A program made the translations under genes and the position numbers. From contig NW_020312325.1 of assembly GCF_002999335.1 (NCBI RefSeq), forward strand, positions 214,411 through 278,410: a DNA stretch of 64,000 nt, in the 5' to 3' direction. Position 1 is the stretch's first letter. Every line of letters begins with the position of its first letter. The notes beneath the pieces are model-generated. The model was not told where the DNA came from. It searched no databases and worked only from the letters and a program-made list of their open reading frames with translations. Positions 1-12,600 of the stretch are shown piece by piece. This DNA is from Cyclospora cayetanensis. Lineage: Eukaryota; Apicomplexa; Conoidasida; Eucoccidiorida; Eimeriidae.

Positions 1-90
1 GCTGCTGCTAGGCTGCTGCTCTGCTGCTGCTGCTGCTGCTGCAGCCCCGACCGCAGCAGCAGCAGCCTAGCAGCAGCAGCAGCAGCAGGC
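1..90. repeat. CTG/CAG triplet repeat forming an inverted repeat
   Basis: The first half is CTG-rich and the second half CAG-rich. Bases 1-17, interrupted by a CTAGG, are the exact reverse complement of bases 61-77, so a long hairpin is possible on either strand. No open frame here looks like a gene. It may lie upstream of the gene starting at 440 or belong to a gene outside the window. Confidence 0.8.
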
Positions 91-439
91 GTCACCACGT
101 CTGGACGCTAATTTAGGAGCTACATAGGGACTGAACAGAAGCAGAACACGATGAAAAAGAACGGTGTGTAGGGCAGTTGAGCGTTAGATCGCCCTCGGGA
201 GAAGTTGGGTGTATGTACGGCTCGGGCAGGACACAACACAGCGCACAGTGTAGCGGCAGCTGCTGCAGCAGGAGCACGCGATCCACAGCTTTTGGTCCCT
301 CTTCGGCGCTAAAGGACACAGAAAGCGCCCTTTTCTTCCTCAAAACCGTGCCTTTTCAAAGCAGCAGAGACAGAGGCAGCAGCAGCAGCAGAGCTAGCGG
401 CCTGGCAGCCGGAGGAGCAGCACGATCAGCAGCCCGTCC

Positions 440-2391
440 ATGGATGCCTCTTCTGCTTACAAACCGGCTGGAGAGGGCAGCGAGCCCTCGCCGTCGGCGT
501 GGGAGGGCAGTGGGGGGAGCGCCACCCCCGAGAACGGGGGTGTTTCGAGCAGCGCGAGCGCAGAACGCTCCTTGATGGTAGCAGGAAGCCCTCCTCTAGA
601 CGCCGCAGGCAGTGCCAGAAACGCCCCCTTCAACTGCCCGCTGCCAGCGCCGGGGGCCCCCCCCCGTGGGGCTTTGTTGGGATACCCGCCTCTGCAGCAG
701 CAGCAGCAGCAGCTGCAGCTGCAGCAGCTGCAGCAGCAGCAGGGGCCCCCTGGGCTAGGGTACTACCCGGGCCCCTATCAGCAGCAGCTGCAACAGGGGC
801 CCTTGTTGAACTCTGGAGCGCCTTCCTGTCCGCAAGCAATGCGGGTGGAACTGCAGCAGCTCTTGAGTCCGGAGGATCGCCAAACTTTGCAACAAATTGC
901 CGCGAGAGCGAGAGCATCTGCCGTCGCTGCTTCTCTAGGCTTAGGTGTCTTTGCTATGAACGCACTCAAGAAAAGGAGTATGCTGTTGGCACTCACGGCC
1001 CTTCGTGGCCTTCTATGGAGATGTCTCGAGAGCAGGGTGCTGTGATTTGCGTAGCAAGCAGCACAAACATCACTATTTCCACATATATGTGCATATGTAT
1101 GTATGTGCGAAGACACTTGTATGTATGCATGAATATGTGTCTATCTGCATATATGCATATGTATATCTATACATGTGTATACCTACATGTATGTATAAAG
1201 AGTACATATATATTCATGTATACTTACATGCATGCATGAATACGTATGAATATGTAGATGCATACGTTTGTATATCTACACACACACACACGTATGTATG
1301 CACACGTTTGAAAGGATCCTTTGGGGAGGAAAGTGCAGATCGAGAGAAGAGTGCAGATCGAGAGGAGAGTGCAGATCGAGAGGAGAGTGCAGATCGAGAG
1401 GAGAGTGCAGATCGAGAGAAGAGTGCAGATCGAGAGGGGCGGGAAAGCGCAGGGGTATCTTGTGCTGAGAAATCTCTTTGAGCGCCTGCGTGCTTGTGGC
1501 GCCTTGTTGTGCGCGGCTCCACATATATGTACACACCCACACTGTTATGCTATGTGCTCTTTTTCGCAGACTGGCGGTATCCCATACTGGGGGCCTCTGT
1601 TATTGGACTTACGGTGGGGCCCCCTCTAGGCTTCGCAGGCTACGTAAGCGAGAGCACACTGTGTTTATTGTGCAAGGCCTCTTTGGAGGCGGTGGATCTC
1701 TTCCGATTCGGGGGTGCTGCAGGGGCAGGAGCCGCTTCCGCATGCATTGTGCTGCGAATGCATGCGGCCTGCACGCCTACCGCGTGCTGCTCAAAGCCCC
1801 ACAACCACCCTCTTCAAAGAAGCCGTGTCTGTACTCCTCTGCTCCTGCTGTTTTGCGAGGCCTCGTGCGGCCGCCTGTAGGAGGAGGCCCCCCCTTTGCA
1901 CTTTTTGGATAGCGGTGTTAAGTTGCTTGTTTTGTGGTTTGCACTCTTGTGTACAGATGCTGTTCAACTATTCCAAAGTCCAGCAAATGGAAGCCAAATT
2001 TCGAGAGGCGCAGGCGATGTTTGAGGCCCGTCGGAGAGGCTTTCCTGGAGGCGTATGATGGATGCTGCTGCTGGTGTAGTGGGAGTCGTTCTGCCGTTGT
2101 TGTGCTGCTGTTTCGTGATTTTGTGTGCTGCGGTTTGGATGGCTCTCGCCACGGTTGCGTCTTTAGGGGTCTTGCTTTGCGATTGTTGTCGTTGCTGCGC
2201 GTGCATGCATGCAGTTTCCCGGCGGATTCGGGGGCCCCCCCTTCGCTGGGGGCCCTTCAGGGGTACCTTTGGGTTGGCGTGCTGATGACTCCGCTGCAGC
2301 GGGTGCAAATGCTGCCAGCTGGACTTCACCGGCTGCTCTCGACAGCGCACAGTCCCCGTCGCCTTCAGCTGATGAGCTGCTCAAGGAGTAA
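440..2391 (+). CDS. Q/A-rich two-helix membrane protein, four exons
   Basis: Exons 440-977, 1570-1643, 1957-2052 and 2215-2391 join in phase with GT-AG borders and give 294 residues ending in a TAA. The N-terminal ~100 residues are S/G/P-rich and followed by a CAG-coded Gln tract (about residues 89-103). The middle holds a helix (LLSPEDRQTLQQIA), an Ala-rich hydrophobic helix (about residues 155-172), then WRYPILGASVIGLTVG, a second hydrophobic stretch spanning exon 2, and a charged helix (KVQQMEAKFREAQ) in exon 3. The tail is F/P/G-rich. Two short membrane helices followed by a charged helix recall OCIA/HIG1-type mitochondrial membrane proteins, but this is a weak fold-level resemblance. The start is the first ATG before the conserved-looking part. 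Function unknown. Confidence 0.6.
1081..1300 (+). repeat. TGTATG-type microsatellite in intron 1
   Basis: Imperfect repeats of ATGT/ATGC tetranucleotides lie inside the 978-1569 intron of the gene at 440-2391. The same family recurs in introns near 7985-8150 (sense strand of a minus gene), 23830-23860, 48530-48600 and 53190-53240. Confidence 0.8.
1332..1440 (+). repeat. 18-bp tandem repeat, about six copies
   Basis: The unit AGTGCAGATCGAGAGGAG repeats at 18-bp steps from 1332, with G/A variation near the end of the unit. It lies in the same intron as the preceding microsatellite. Because 18 is a multiple of three, all frames stay open, which creates spurious ORFs on both strands. Confidence 0.85.
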
Positions 2392-2877
2392 ATCCAGCGG
2401 CAGCGTGTGCTGCTGCGGGGGAAGCGTGGGGAACCTCCTTGTTGCGGGGGAAGGAAGTTGCGGGGGCGTGGTGGCCGCTTGCTCTCAGCAATGCCACCTG
2501 CTAAAGAGAATAGCTGAGCTGCACTGGCAGCAGCTGCTGCATCGCGTACTGATTCGCGCACCGAACTATGCATTTGCACATGCGTAGTCGTCGTCACCTT
2601 CCCCCTCCAGCGAAGCCACAACAAGCAGCACCGACAGGAAGGCCGCGGAGTGCGAGCCGATATGTGCCTGTACATAATTCTTAAGGTCTAAAAATAAGCG
2701 TATATATATACATGTATGGATGGATACAAAAGATGAGTGACAAGGTTTCCTCAAATGTCGCATTTATCTGCCCTATTCGGTCCACCTTTGCTACGGAGAA
2801 TTCCACGTGCTCGTGCTTAGGGAACGAGCAGGCTGCTCTCGTGGTGACATGCCGTCGGTTCTTAACTAGAAACAGGC

Positions 2878-2920
2878 CTGAAGTGCAAGGGGGCCTCATG
2901 GAGGCCCCTTTGCACTTCAG
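2878..2920. other. Near-perfect 20-bp inverted repeat with 3-nt loop
   Basis: The left arm at 2878-2897 and the right arm at 2901-2920 are complementary except at one position, where a G faces a T (a G-U pair in + strand RNA). The loop is only ATG. It lies in a stretch without a recognised gene, about 500 bp past the stop of the first gene and 800 bp beyond the stop of the convergent cardiolipin synthase gene. Confidence 0.8.
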
Positions 2921-3715
2921 TAGCGAGCGAGCACCCTAGAGGAGTAGAGCAGCTGCTGGGGGCCAGCTGCAAATGCACACGACCCTTCTTTCCTCCAGGT
3001 TTTTTTTCCCTCTCCCCCCTTCGTGCTCCGCTTTTCTCTACGAGCGTAGTGAGGAGCGCCTGGGGGTGGTATGGTCTGTTTATGTGCGTGCCTAAAGCCG
3101 CTGCTACAGGGGAGAAAGGGGGGCCCCTCCGTCCCGGTTAGATAGCTAACTAACCCTAGAGAGAGACTTTCCTCGCGGCCGCACGGTGGAAGGCTGCAAA
3201 GCGAGAGGGAGAAAGCACATGCCTTCCCTCTCCTCCGTTGCAGATTAGCATCCACACAAGACTTGGGTAGCTATGGCGGGGAGTGCGGCCTGCTGGTCAT
3301 TCTGCTGTTTGATGGATCGACTTAGAGTTTCCTTGTCTCGCTGGCTGGAAAGCCCGTCAAAGATGTTTTTTCCTGCACGCAAACAGAACGCAAGTTCAAG
3401 GAGCGATCCTTGCAACAAGCAGGCAGCAGCGCATCCTGCCGCAGAAACACGTGCGAGGGGAATACTGAGGCAGGCGTCAATAGGGAAGGCCAGTTCCCCG
3501 TTTGCACGTGACACCACCTGCACGATTCAAGGCTTTTTCTCGCACCCTTGCTACGAGCACTGCTCAAGCAGACACGAGTTTCTGAGCTAGAATGGCGAGT
3601 TCTGCAGTTGGAGAAGAAGATTGAAGGCCGGGGATCGATCCTCGGCCTTTATTCTTGCGGAGGGTGGCTTTGAGCGGTGCACGCAGAACCGAAACAGCGA
3701 GGCAAAACAAGGATT

Positions 3716-6700
3716 TCAGGCTGAGAGACGGTGCGTGTTGCGCATGCCTGTGAACTTCATGATGTGGTAGGCAAAGAAGCACATAGCACGTCGGAGGGGC
3801 CCCAGCTCCCGCCATGTTTCGAGAAAGAACTGGGGAGCTCCCGCAGCCTGTTTCTCTTGAAGCTCAGCAAGTTCCCACGCCACTGAGCCGCCTAAAACAC
3901 CAATAGAGACTTCTAGGTTGCGGCGAGAAGAGAACCTAAATGCAAATTCGCAAACAAAAGCTCTCTTTCACTCTGAACCGTAACGCAATTGCATAGCGCA
4001 ACACCTCGAAACAGAAGTGGAAAAGGCGAAACCTCCCGCGACACAGGCAGGCGAAGGCACCCCAATCACAACGACCCTAGTAGAGACCGCGAAACTTCCC
4101 TTGGCCTCCCTACCCCCTAAGCATTACAGCAACTCAAAAACTGGCTAAGCGCATGCGCATGCGCATTGCAACTGCAGCAGAAGTAGCACAAGCAGCAACT
4201 GCAGCAAAAGTAGCACAAGCAGCAACTGCAGCAGAAGTGGCAGAAGCCAGCAACTGCAGCAGAAGTAGTAGCAGCAGCACGAGCAGCAACTGCGGGAGCA
4301 GAAGTAGTAGCAGCACGAGCAGCAACTGCAGCAGCAGAAGTAGCAGCAGCCGCACGAGCAGCAACACAGCAGCAGAGGTAGCAGAAGCACGAGCAGCAGT
4401 AGAGCGGGGTCTTCTAGAAGCAGCAAAAGAGTGAGCGGAGGGAGAACTCGGAAACCGGCAGAAACACTACAGCGTAAGGCGTATGCAACGCCAAAACAGA
4501 GAGCCGCGAAGGAGGAAGGAGCCGTCTTGGAGGAAAGAGAAGGGGTTGTAAACTGTGATCTTCCTGCACAGTGGAGCTTATACCCTGCTATGCGAACCTG
4601 TCGAAATTGAAGGATCCAATGCAGGCCCACAGGCAATCTGCCACAAGGTTCTTTGCATGGTAATGCTTATCCCTGGTGAAATGGATCCTTAGCTCCCCCC
4701 TCAAGACCTCTGGCGTATTGCCGCCTCTTAAAAAGCGAAGCAGACGATACAGAGGGCGGGAGGACGGCACAGACGCATCTGCGCCGCTTCCTTCACAAGG
4801 ATCTTCCGTTGTGAAGGAATGCACAAAAGGCTTCTTCGCTTGCTGCTGTTGTTGCTGCTGCTGCTGCTCTGACTGTCCCTCTCGCGGAAGCAGAGGCGGA
4901 CGGCTGGTGAAGACGGTACGTGACTGCTGCAGTCGAGATAGAGCAGTCCAAGGGGGCAGCAAGCGTGCAAGGCCTCCTGCTGCTGGTGCCGTGTCTTGCT
5001 CGTGCTCTTGCTCCTGCTGCATCAGTTGCTGCTGCTGCATCTCTACAGTGGCTGCGGTATTCCTCAAAAGTAGCCAATCCTGCAACGGCCTGGATCTTTC
5101 TCTTGCAGCCTGCGAGAAAGTCACACAAAATAAAGTCCACCCCAAGAAGGAGTCCCCACAAAAAGAACCGTCCACAAAAAAAGCAGCTTTCTCCCTGCCG
5201 CTCTCTCACCTGCACTTGCGTGTTTATGCACGAAGCCACAGAATCGTGCCTACCCCTCCCCTGTACCCCCTTCCCGGATCTGCATCGCCAGCTCTCCTCC
5301 CTCCTTACCAGAAGCTTGTGAGCGAGGTAGGTGGTTGCTGGGAAGTCACACCACACGTCGCTATCGCCCGAGAGAAGCAGCAAAACGTCTGTGTGTCGGC
5401 TTCGAATCTGCTGGAGCAAGGCCCTCCGTAAGAATCCTGGAGGCATGAAGTAGGCCGTTCCCAAGTGCAAGGAGCGACTTGCCTGCAGGGTAGATCCCCA
5501 CAGCAGCAGCAGCAGCAGGAGCAGCATGCAAGCACACCAGTCATCGTACCGCAGAGGCCACGGAGGAAAGAAAGGCAGCAGACCAGCTCGCAGCAGACGC
5601 TGCCACGGAGCAAAGAAGGGGCAGCAGGGCATTAAATGTTCAGCCGCAACACTCGACGCAGCCAAAGGGGGCTCACCGTTTGAATGGCCAGTTGCAAAGC
5701 CTCCTGAATGCATCGGCGATTCTTTAAGATGTCGCTTTCCAACACCTGAAGCGCAGAGCCTACACCCGCAAGGGGAACACTAGGGGGCCTGTCGAGATGC
5801 TGCGTGCGTAATAAAAGTGGCTGCTGCAAAAAGCCAATTCAGCAGGAGGCCCTAAGCGGCAAAAAGAGCAGCAACAACGCCAACAGTGGCATGCGAGGAG
5901 GGCATCGCTTGCCTGAACAATGCAGCCCTGCTGATTCGGAGATTTAACGCAGCCGCAGCACCATAGAGGGTCCGCCTGTGCAGCCACGCCACAGCACGCA
6001 TGCATGCACGCATGCATGCATGCAGCAACACCACACCACGGCACGCATGCATGCATGCATGCACCAATGCGCACGTCTTGAAAGGCAGAATTGAACGAGC
6101 GGGGGGCCGTGTTGTCCTGTACGGCAGGCAGGGCGGCACCTAAAGCTTCCAGAGAGAGTAAAACGAAATGTGAGAACGCTCGACACGCACACAAAAACCG
6201 CCAGCGAGCGTGTATGCGAAGGGCTGGCTACGCATCCAACGCTATGCCGCGAGCATTTTTCACATGGGAACAATTAAGCACGCAAAAACGGCATGAAGCA
6301 GGGGCCTCTGCAAACTTTTCCAGGACGGCCTCTTCGCCTCGGTGAAAGCAAAGCCCTAATACACACCCTCTTGACTGACCTGCTGCAGTTGTTGAAGCGC
6401 CTCGGCAGCAAGCGACTCCGCTTGTGCCGCATGCAACGACTGATGAAACACAAGCCCCAAGTCTGTTGCTGCAGGGCCGCACAGCCGCACATGCAAATCC
6501 TGAAAATGACCAGTTCCCCCCACAGAGGGGCCTGCACCACAAGACACATACACCCGAAGCCATACGTGACTCGGGATGCTTGCTTAACCTTTTCTCCCCA
6601 TGAACGCATACAGATGCTACTGGCGCATGCGGGTCGCAGCGGTATGATCGACAGCAACACAGTGCAGCAGCGACACAGCTCGTAGCAGCAACAAGATGCA

Positions 6701-8720
6701 GCTTACAAGATGCAGCATCATGATGCAGCAACACGATGCAGCTTACAAGATGCAGCTCACAAGATGCAGCAACAAGATGCAGCAACAAGATGCAGTAACA
6801 AGATGCAGCAACAAGATGCAGTAACAAGATGCAGCAACAAGATGCAGCAACAGCATGCAGCACCAGCAGCTTCCAGCAACAGCAGGATCACCTCAATCCC
6901 CCCCCAAGCAAATCCCCCCTTTTCCCCCCTTCCCACACCCCTTTCCATGGCTAAGTGGCAGCGGACCAGTCGTGTCTACGGAGATATTAAAGGAGCCTAC
7001 AAAGGCCTCCTTGCCATCCACCACCAGCGTCTTGCGGTGATCTCGCAAAGCAAGGGGCCCCACTTTCGCTGCATGCAGTGACCCTTGGCGCTTTGCTGCC
7101 TCTGCCAGGGGGGGTGTCGTTGCCTCTGCTGCTGGAGCATAGAAAGCGGCAGGAAGAGGCGGATTAAATATTGTCACGTGCACTCCAGACTTGACCAATT
7201 CGGAGATCCAATTCGACGGAAATCCGAAGCTCCCAACCTGCACAAACACGTGTGCGCCAAACACACACTCTCCAAGGCTTCCTTCGCGGCAGCAGAAGGG
7301 TGCAAAAAACTCCCGCAGTAGGACATGCAAAGAGTCATACACGCATCCGCAAGCGCAACAGAAACAGCAACAGCGTCAAATTTTCGCCGATCTCAGACTT
7401 TCTGCTTTTTAGCGGCCTAGTGCTTCGAGGAAGGCCTCGTCATCGATTCTCAGTGTGCAGTAAAGGGGCTTCGAGGATCAGAACGGGAAAGGTGTGTATG
7501 TACACCGTCAATGAGAAGGATGACCAGGCAGCCCCTTGCAGCTGCTGCTTTTAGCGCTTCCTTCACCGCAGCTGCCGCTTGAGACGCATCGAAAATGTAA
7601 CTCTCAAGGAATACGAAGCGCTCTGCGGAGGCGATCGAGTCCAGCATAGCACGCAACGTTGCATCCCCTACAGCAAACGCAGCCAACACCCCAAAGCAGC
7701 AGCGGCAACAGAATCCTTAAGAAGAATGCGACCAATAGGACTGCACTTCCCGCTTAAAAACGTTCGGCAGGTGAGGCTCCCCAGGCAGAATACACCCTCA
7801 CTCCCACCCCAAAAGACACAATTCAGCAGCAGCAGAAGTGTCTGCCAGCTACCATTGCTGTAGACTTTGATGAAATTTGCGCATGTCAATTTGCCGTGTG
7901 CCTCGACTGAAGACAGAAAGCCGCTCCATCGCTTTTCCTAAAAGATCCATTTTCACACGCAGACTGCCGCCACGCGAAGAGCATATACATACATACCGCA
8001 TGTATGTATATATACATATATATATACATACACATACACATACACGTAAATAAACATGCGCATACACACACACATATATATATATACATACCTATGCATA
8101 TACGTACATCCATATGCACGTTCATACATACACATACATACAAATGACCGCATGAACACATGCATGCCAATCGCATCGAAATGCAAAGTGTGGCCGTTTT
8201 TGTTGTGTGTTCAGTCCGTGCTTAAGAATTCGTGACCTACCAGGCGCCCATAGTCCATGAACGGGGTAGCGATGCCCTTTGCTTCAGCCTTCTGCTTTTG
8301 GAGCATCTCAAGCCTCCGTACAGCCTGGTGCAAGATGCTCTGCATGTCCTCTCTGCTGCATCGCCCTAGTTGTTGCTGTTTTTGTTGCTGCTGGCGCTGC
8401 CTCTGATTCGGCTGCTTCGAGCCACTGTACCCCCAAAACCATCGCTTCAGGATTGTGCTGCGGCTCTTGCATGCGGTGTTATCGGCACTAATGCGAGAGC
8501 AGGAAACACTCTGGACAGTGGTGGCGGTGGTAGATGCAGTTCCGCAGCTGCTCATGCTGCTCATGCTGCTCATGCTGCTCATGCTGCTGCTGCTGCGACC
8601 GCAGACGTAGCATTTCCTGTATACAGCGCCATCTGGGCTGGCTACTTTTGAAGCTGTCGCGGCAGCAGCCGCTGCTGCCGCTGCAGGGGCACTTGGAACG
8701 AGTGAATGCAGCAGGACCAT
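3716..8720 (-). CDS. Cardiolipin synthase, phospholipase D type, ten exons
   Basis: A PLD-superfamily enzyme expected to form cardiolipin in mitochondria. Exons (minus order) 8720-8241, 7937-7853, 7667-7504, 7237-6967, 6531-6380, 6116-6065, 5759-5677, 5482-5309, 5109-4598 and 3935-3716 join in phase with GT-AG borders and give about 730 residues. Exon 3 gives the N-terminal lobe (GDATLRAMLDSI, FVFLESYIFD). The first HKD motif is HRKTLVVDGKEAFVGSFNIS in exon 4. The second is HAKNLVADCLWACIGSFNFD, closing exon 9, and continues into SRRNLEVSIG in exon 10. Exon 1 is A/S/Q-rich and may hold targeting information. A Gln-rich insertion (4840-5080) sits just before the second HKD motif. The exon 4/5 junction is the least certain border; it was chosen for family-like spacing between the first HKD motif and DLHVRLCGP. 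Confidence 0.85.
4150..4410 (-). repeat. GCA/GTA-rich triplet array in cardiolipin synthase intron 9
   Basis: Degenerate copies of GCAACTGCAGCAGAAGTAGC (written on the + strand) fill most of the 3936-4597 intron. The array gives a long Leu-rich open frame on the minus strand, which is an artefact of its three-base periodicity. Confidence 0.75.
5996..6064. repeat. ATGC/GCAT palindromic microsatellite in intron 6
   Basis: Two clusters of self-complementary GCATGCATGC sequence are separated by about 25 bp in the intron directly after the exon at 6065-6116. Each cluster can fold on itself. Confidence 0.7.
6695..6880 (-). repeat. GATGCAGCAACAA tandem array in intron 4
   Basis: About a dozen units of roughly 15 bp with the core AAGATGCAGCAAC lie inside the 6532-6966 intron of the cardiolipin synthase gene. 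On the transcribed strand they read GTTGCTGCATCTT, so they are G/T-rich in the pre-mRNA. Confidence 0.8.
7985..8150 (-). repeat. ATAC/TATG microsatellite in intron 1
   Basis: Mixed CATA, CACA and TATA repeats occupy the 7938-8240 intron of the cardiolipin synthase gene. The transcribed strand reads TGTATG. Confidence 0.8.
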
Positions 8721-8849
8721 GGTGCCTTCCCTGTCGATGCTCTACTCGAGGAGGACGTAAATCCTCATGGCAGAGCATGCAGAGAGACAAAACCTACGCT
8801 GCGTGTATTAGAGACCAAGCTCGACCAAATTTGACGCCTGTAATTTGGT

Positions 8850-9640
8850 AATTTAAGGGTGGCGTGCGGGCAGAGCGAAGGCGGCTGGAGTGCTGAAGGG
8901 GCCCACTGCGCCTTAGCTTCCTTGCCTCGCTCTCTCTCTCTCTCACTCTCTCTCTAGATGCAAAAAGCCTTCAAATTCAAGTCAACGGCACGCAAAACAC
9001 AAACCGTTTCCGATATTTCGCAGACACAGCGCCTCCCAATCACATACGGTGGAAGGACTGGATACCCCGAGAGGGGCCCTAGTACCAACCCTTCTCTCTA
9101 GAACGAAACCCCTCTGCGAGCAGTGTGCAACGCAGGAAGCTCGGGGGCAGGATCTATGCCCGACTAAACATAAGATGTCGCCATATCTCCTCAATTTGTG
9201 CCGCCAATTCAGCGAAAGAATAAGAAAGAGCGGTGTTTGAAGCGTCAAAACACTTCCACGATTTGGCACTCTTGAGCTGGCTGGTGCTCGTAGTCCAATA
9301 ATCTCTTGCTTCCAAATCGGTTTGGAGGGATCTACTCTGCCACCTCTTAGCACACTCCCAAAACTACCCCCTATTCCCTTAAAATAGCCCCCTCTTCATC
9401 TAACACGCCCCTCGCACGACCCCCGCAACCACGGGGCATCAAGTACAGTAGCTTGCGTTTCTTGCACCCACACGCCGTTTCGAAAATACGGCCTGCAGTC
9501 ATGCCAAAATTCTCAAAAAACGCGGGAACAAAATGTTACACCAAGGGACGCAACCTTTCTAAACCCCTCAGTGCTGCAAAAAAGCGTGCGGAGGGAAAGC
9601 CATCCCTCCGACAACGCGCCTTCGGAGGTCGTTAGACTCT
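8850..9640. other. Stretch without a recognised gene
   Basis: This lies between the cardiolipin synthase start and the acyltransferase stop. It holds a CT dinucleotide microsatellite at about 8930-8957 and short ORFs without recognisable motifs. It probably contains the 5' region of the first gene and the 3' untranslated region of the second. Confidence 0.6.
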
Positions 9641-9644
9641 GTCG

Positions 9645-12600
9645 TTATTCAACGATGCGTAAGTCTTCAAACTTACTCTCGGTACCGTAGATTGCCTGCA
9701 CGACACAGGCACAGGCACAGCGCTTCTGGACTCTCCTCGAAATTCCAGACACTATCGAGGAGACACTGAGACGTCTACAGATGCTCCAGGGAGGGAATTT
9801 TGTACTCTGGCTTTGGTGTAGACCCGTTGCAGGGCCGCACAGTATCGCTGCCGAAGCTGCACACAAACCCAAGCAATTCTCAGAAACCTTGTACATCGTC
9901 GAGTACAGCACCCAGCAAATCCCACTGGGAAAATCACTTTTTCAAGCGAAACTCCACATCCAGAGCCCACAGCTAGCTGAAGATCAAGGCTGCCCTCGCA
10001 ACGCGCCTCTCCCCAGCTGCACATCACACACGCCGAGATATATAAACCCAATTAGCGAACCTCCTCAATGTCCTCCTGAGTTGGATGGGGAATGCGGCGA
10101 CAGGGAACGGGGTTCCCAATGAGCTCGACAATCTTGACGCGTCTAGGCATCGTCACTTGCAACACGCCGCGCCCTAAAGCAAGGCCAGACGTACATACAC
10201 CTCAGCCCCCTTCGTCGCTTCTCCCAGCGTCCCACCTCGTATCCTACAATCCGTGCAAACGCGTGAAGCGACTGAAGGGTCACAGGGGTGTTTAGGGGGT
10301 GCATGAGCACACCGTAGCAAGGCGGCAACGAAAAGCCAAAGAGCCCCATTGTCTTGCGTGAGATAAAAGTCAGAAAGCAACTCAACATCCCTTCCGTCAG
10401 CCTCTCGTACATGTCGTTCTCCCCTAGGGAATAGACCTGAGCACACGGACTCTGTAACACGCACCCCACGTACTTTGAAGAACGCAGGGTGTGCCTCCGT
10501 CTTCTCCCCAGGAGGTGCTGCGCCGGGAGTAAGTGCCGGAGCGACTTGAAAAGATTCGAAAGGCCAGTTTTCAAGGGCCTTTTGTGCCTGCTGGCACTTG
10601 AGGCGTTCGACGACTTTGTCAGAACGCACGTGGACCCCGAAAGAGAGCTGCTTATTGCGAAGGGGAATTCGCTCAACGGGGGAAAGCGGAGAGGAAGGCA
10701 AACTACTGCTAATTCAGGGAGCACTATTACGGGTATCAGCCAAGAGCCCGTCTGAAGGGCAATCTCGAAAAACCCCTTGCGGCGATGAAGCACCAAGTCG
10801 TTCAAGCGGGGGCCCCCCAGAAACGCCTCCTTAGCCCCCCCAACCACTACCAAGACCGCACGCCCAGGGCCCCTGTACGCAACATAGGCACCGCGAAGAA
10901 ACTGGGAAGCATGCATGCGCCACTCCCCAAGGGTATTTTTGCCGCATGGCCGTAGCGTTGAAACGCGAAGAAAGCAGCTCTCAACAGCAGGTTTTTGCCC
11001 AGCATCTCGTTCCTAGCCTTAACCGTCGACCTACCCCGACAAGAAAGTCTTGATGCTCTTCCTGCTGCAAGAAATGAAGCCAACTGCCTGCAGCAAGTGG
11101 CCCCAGAAGGGGAGTCGCATGTTTATCGAGAGTGTCGTCAGACGGATATTCAACCCTGTGCCAAAGATCACAAACGTGCAACGGGAGAAAACGCCCGTAC
11201 GCAGCCTTCCACACCCCAAAAACGTGGCAGTAAGCTAAACCTGCAAGAGCAGCAGCAACAACAAACAACAACCAACAACAAACAGCAAAAGCGAACAACA
11301 ACAACCAACAACAAACAGCAACAGCGAATAACAAACAACCAACAACAACCAGCAACAGCGAATAACAAACAACCAACAACAACCAACAACAAAGCGCAAC
11401 AGCGAACAACAAACAACAACAACAAACAGCAACAACAAACAGCAAGAGCGAATAACAAACAGCCAACAACAACCAACAACAAAGCGCAACAGCGAACAAC
11501 AAACAACAACAACAAACAGCAACAACAAACAGCAACAGCAAACAACAACAACCAACAACAAAGCGCAACGGCGAACAACAACAACAAAAGCAGCAGGATA
11601 AGGAGCAGGAGGAGGCTACTTATGATGAACGACAGACCTGGCAGCACACGGCGGATGTCTAGCCACTCCCAGTCGCTTCTGACTCCCCAAGCCAGCGTAC
11701 AGGACATGCTTAGCACGCCATGCTGCATTCGCAAGCACGCCGTATGAACACGTCCACCATGAGTGTATACTGTCTTCTGTTGACGCTGGGGAGCAGCAGT
11801 CTTGGTCGTGGCATTTCCCCCTCCCTCTGACTCGTTTTGCTAGATCGAAAAACAGGTTCTAAATGAGAGCGGAGCTGGCAGCAGCTTCCCCTCCCCCCTT
11901 TTACCCTTACTGAGATATAAAGCACAGACACTTACGGGGTGGAAGCCGATGAGGTAAGACTTGTCAGCGGGGTACAAGGTGTCGGAGCTTGAGGATTCAC
12001 CAAGGACAGAAATAGGGAAATACTCGGCAGCCTCACGCCACAGCCGGCACCCACGAACCTGAGGCACCCCATGGAGGAAACAAATAAAAGGCGAACACGA
12101 CCTGCCCTTGGTCTTGAGAAAGTGGAAAAACGCCAGTGTGAAAGGACTGACTGCTGCGGCTGCAATCGCAAGACGTGAAGCAGCAGCAGCAGCAGCAGTA
12201 GCAGCAGCAGCAGTAGCAGCAGCAGCAGTAGCAGCAGTAGCAGCAGCAGCAGTAGCGGCGTTCCATGTGCCTCTGTGTGCCCCTCCCCGTCCTCCGCGCC
12301 TCTAATAGCAAGCCCACTTATTCCCGTCAACATGGCAGCCACCTCATTGAGTTGCTTGCGCATGCCTACCCGATCAGAGGGGAGGCTCAAGAGGTTCCCC
12401 AGCCCCTCGGATGCAACGCAGCAGACTGCTGCATACACCCCGTAGGCGCCAAGAAAAGCGTCGGTAATGCGCAAGTGCTCGTCTTGCTGCTGCAGCAGCT
12501 GCAGAACCCGCAGCACCAGTTGCTGCAGCAAGAAAATATTGAGCAGCCACATGGCAGGCAGCATGAAAGATACGATCCTCAAGGCCAGGTAGGTTCTCGC

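Noticed and set aside
4793..5713. 306-codon minus-strand frame over cardiolipin synthase exons 8 and 9
   Set aside because: It reads exon 8 correctly but runs through the intron and enters exon 9 in the wrong frame; the phased exon chain restores the second HKD motif.
11168..11734. Leu/Val/Cys-rich and Gln/Asn-rich frames over the acyltransferase intron
   Set aside because: Triplet-repeat artefacts. The conserved acyltransferase protein joins across the array with correct phases.
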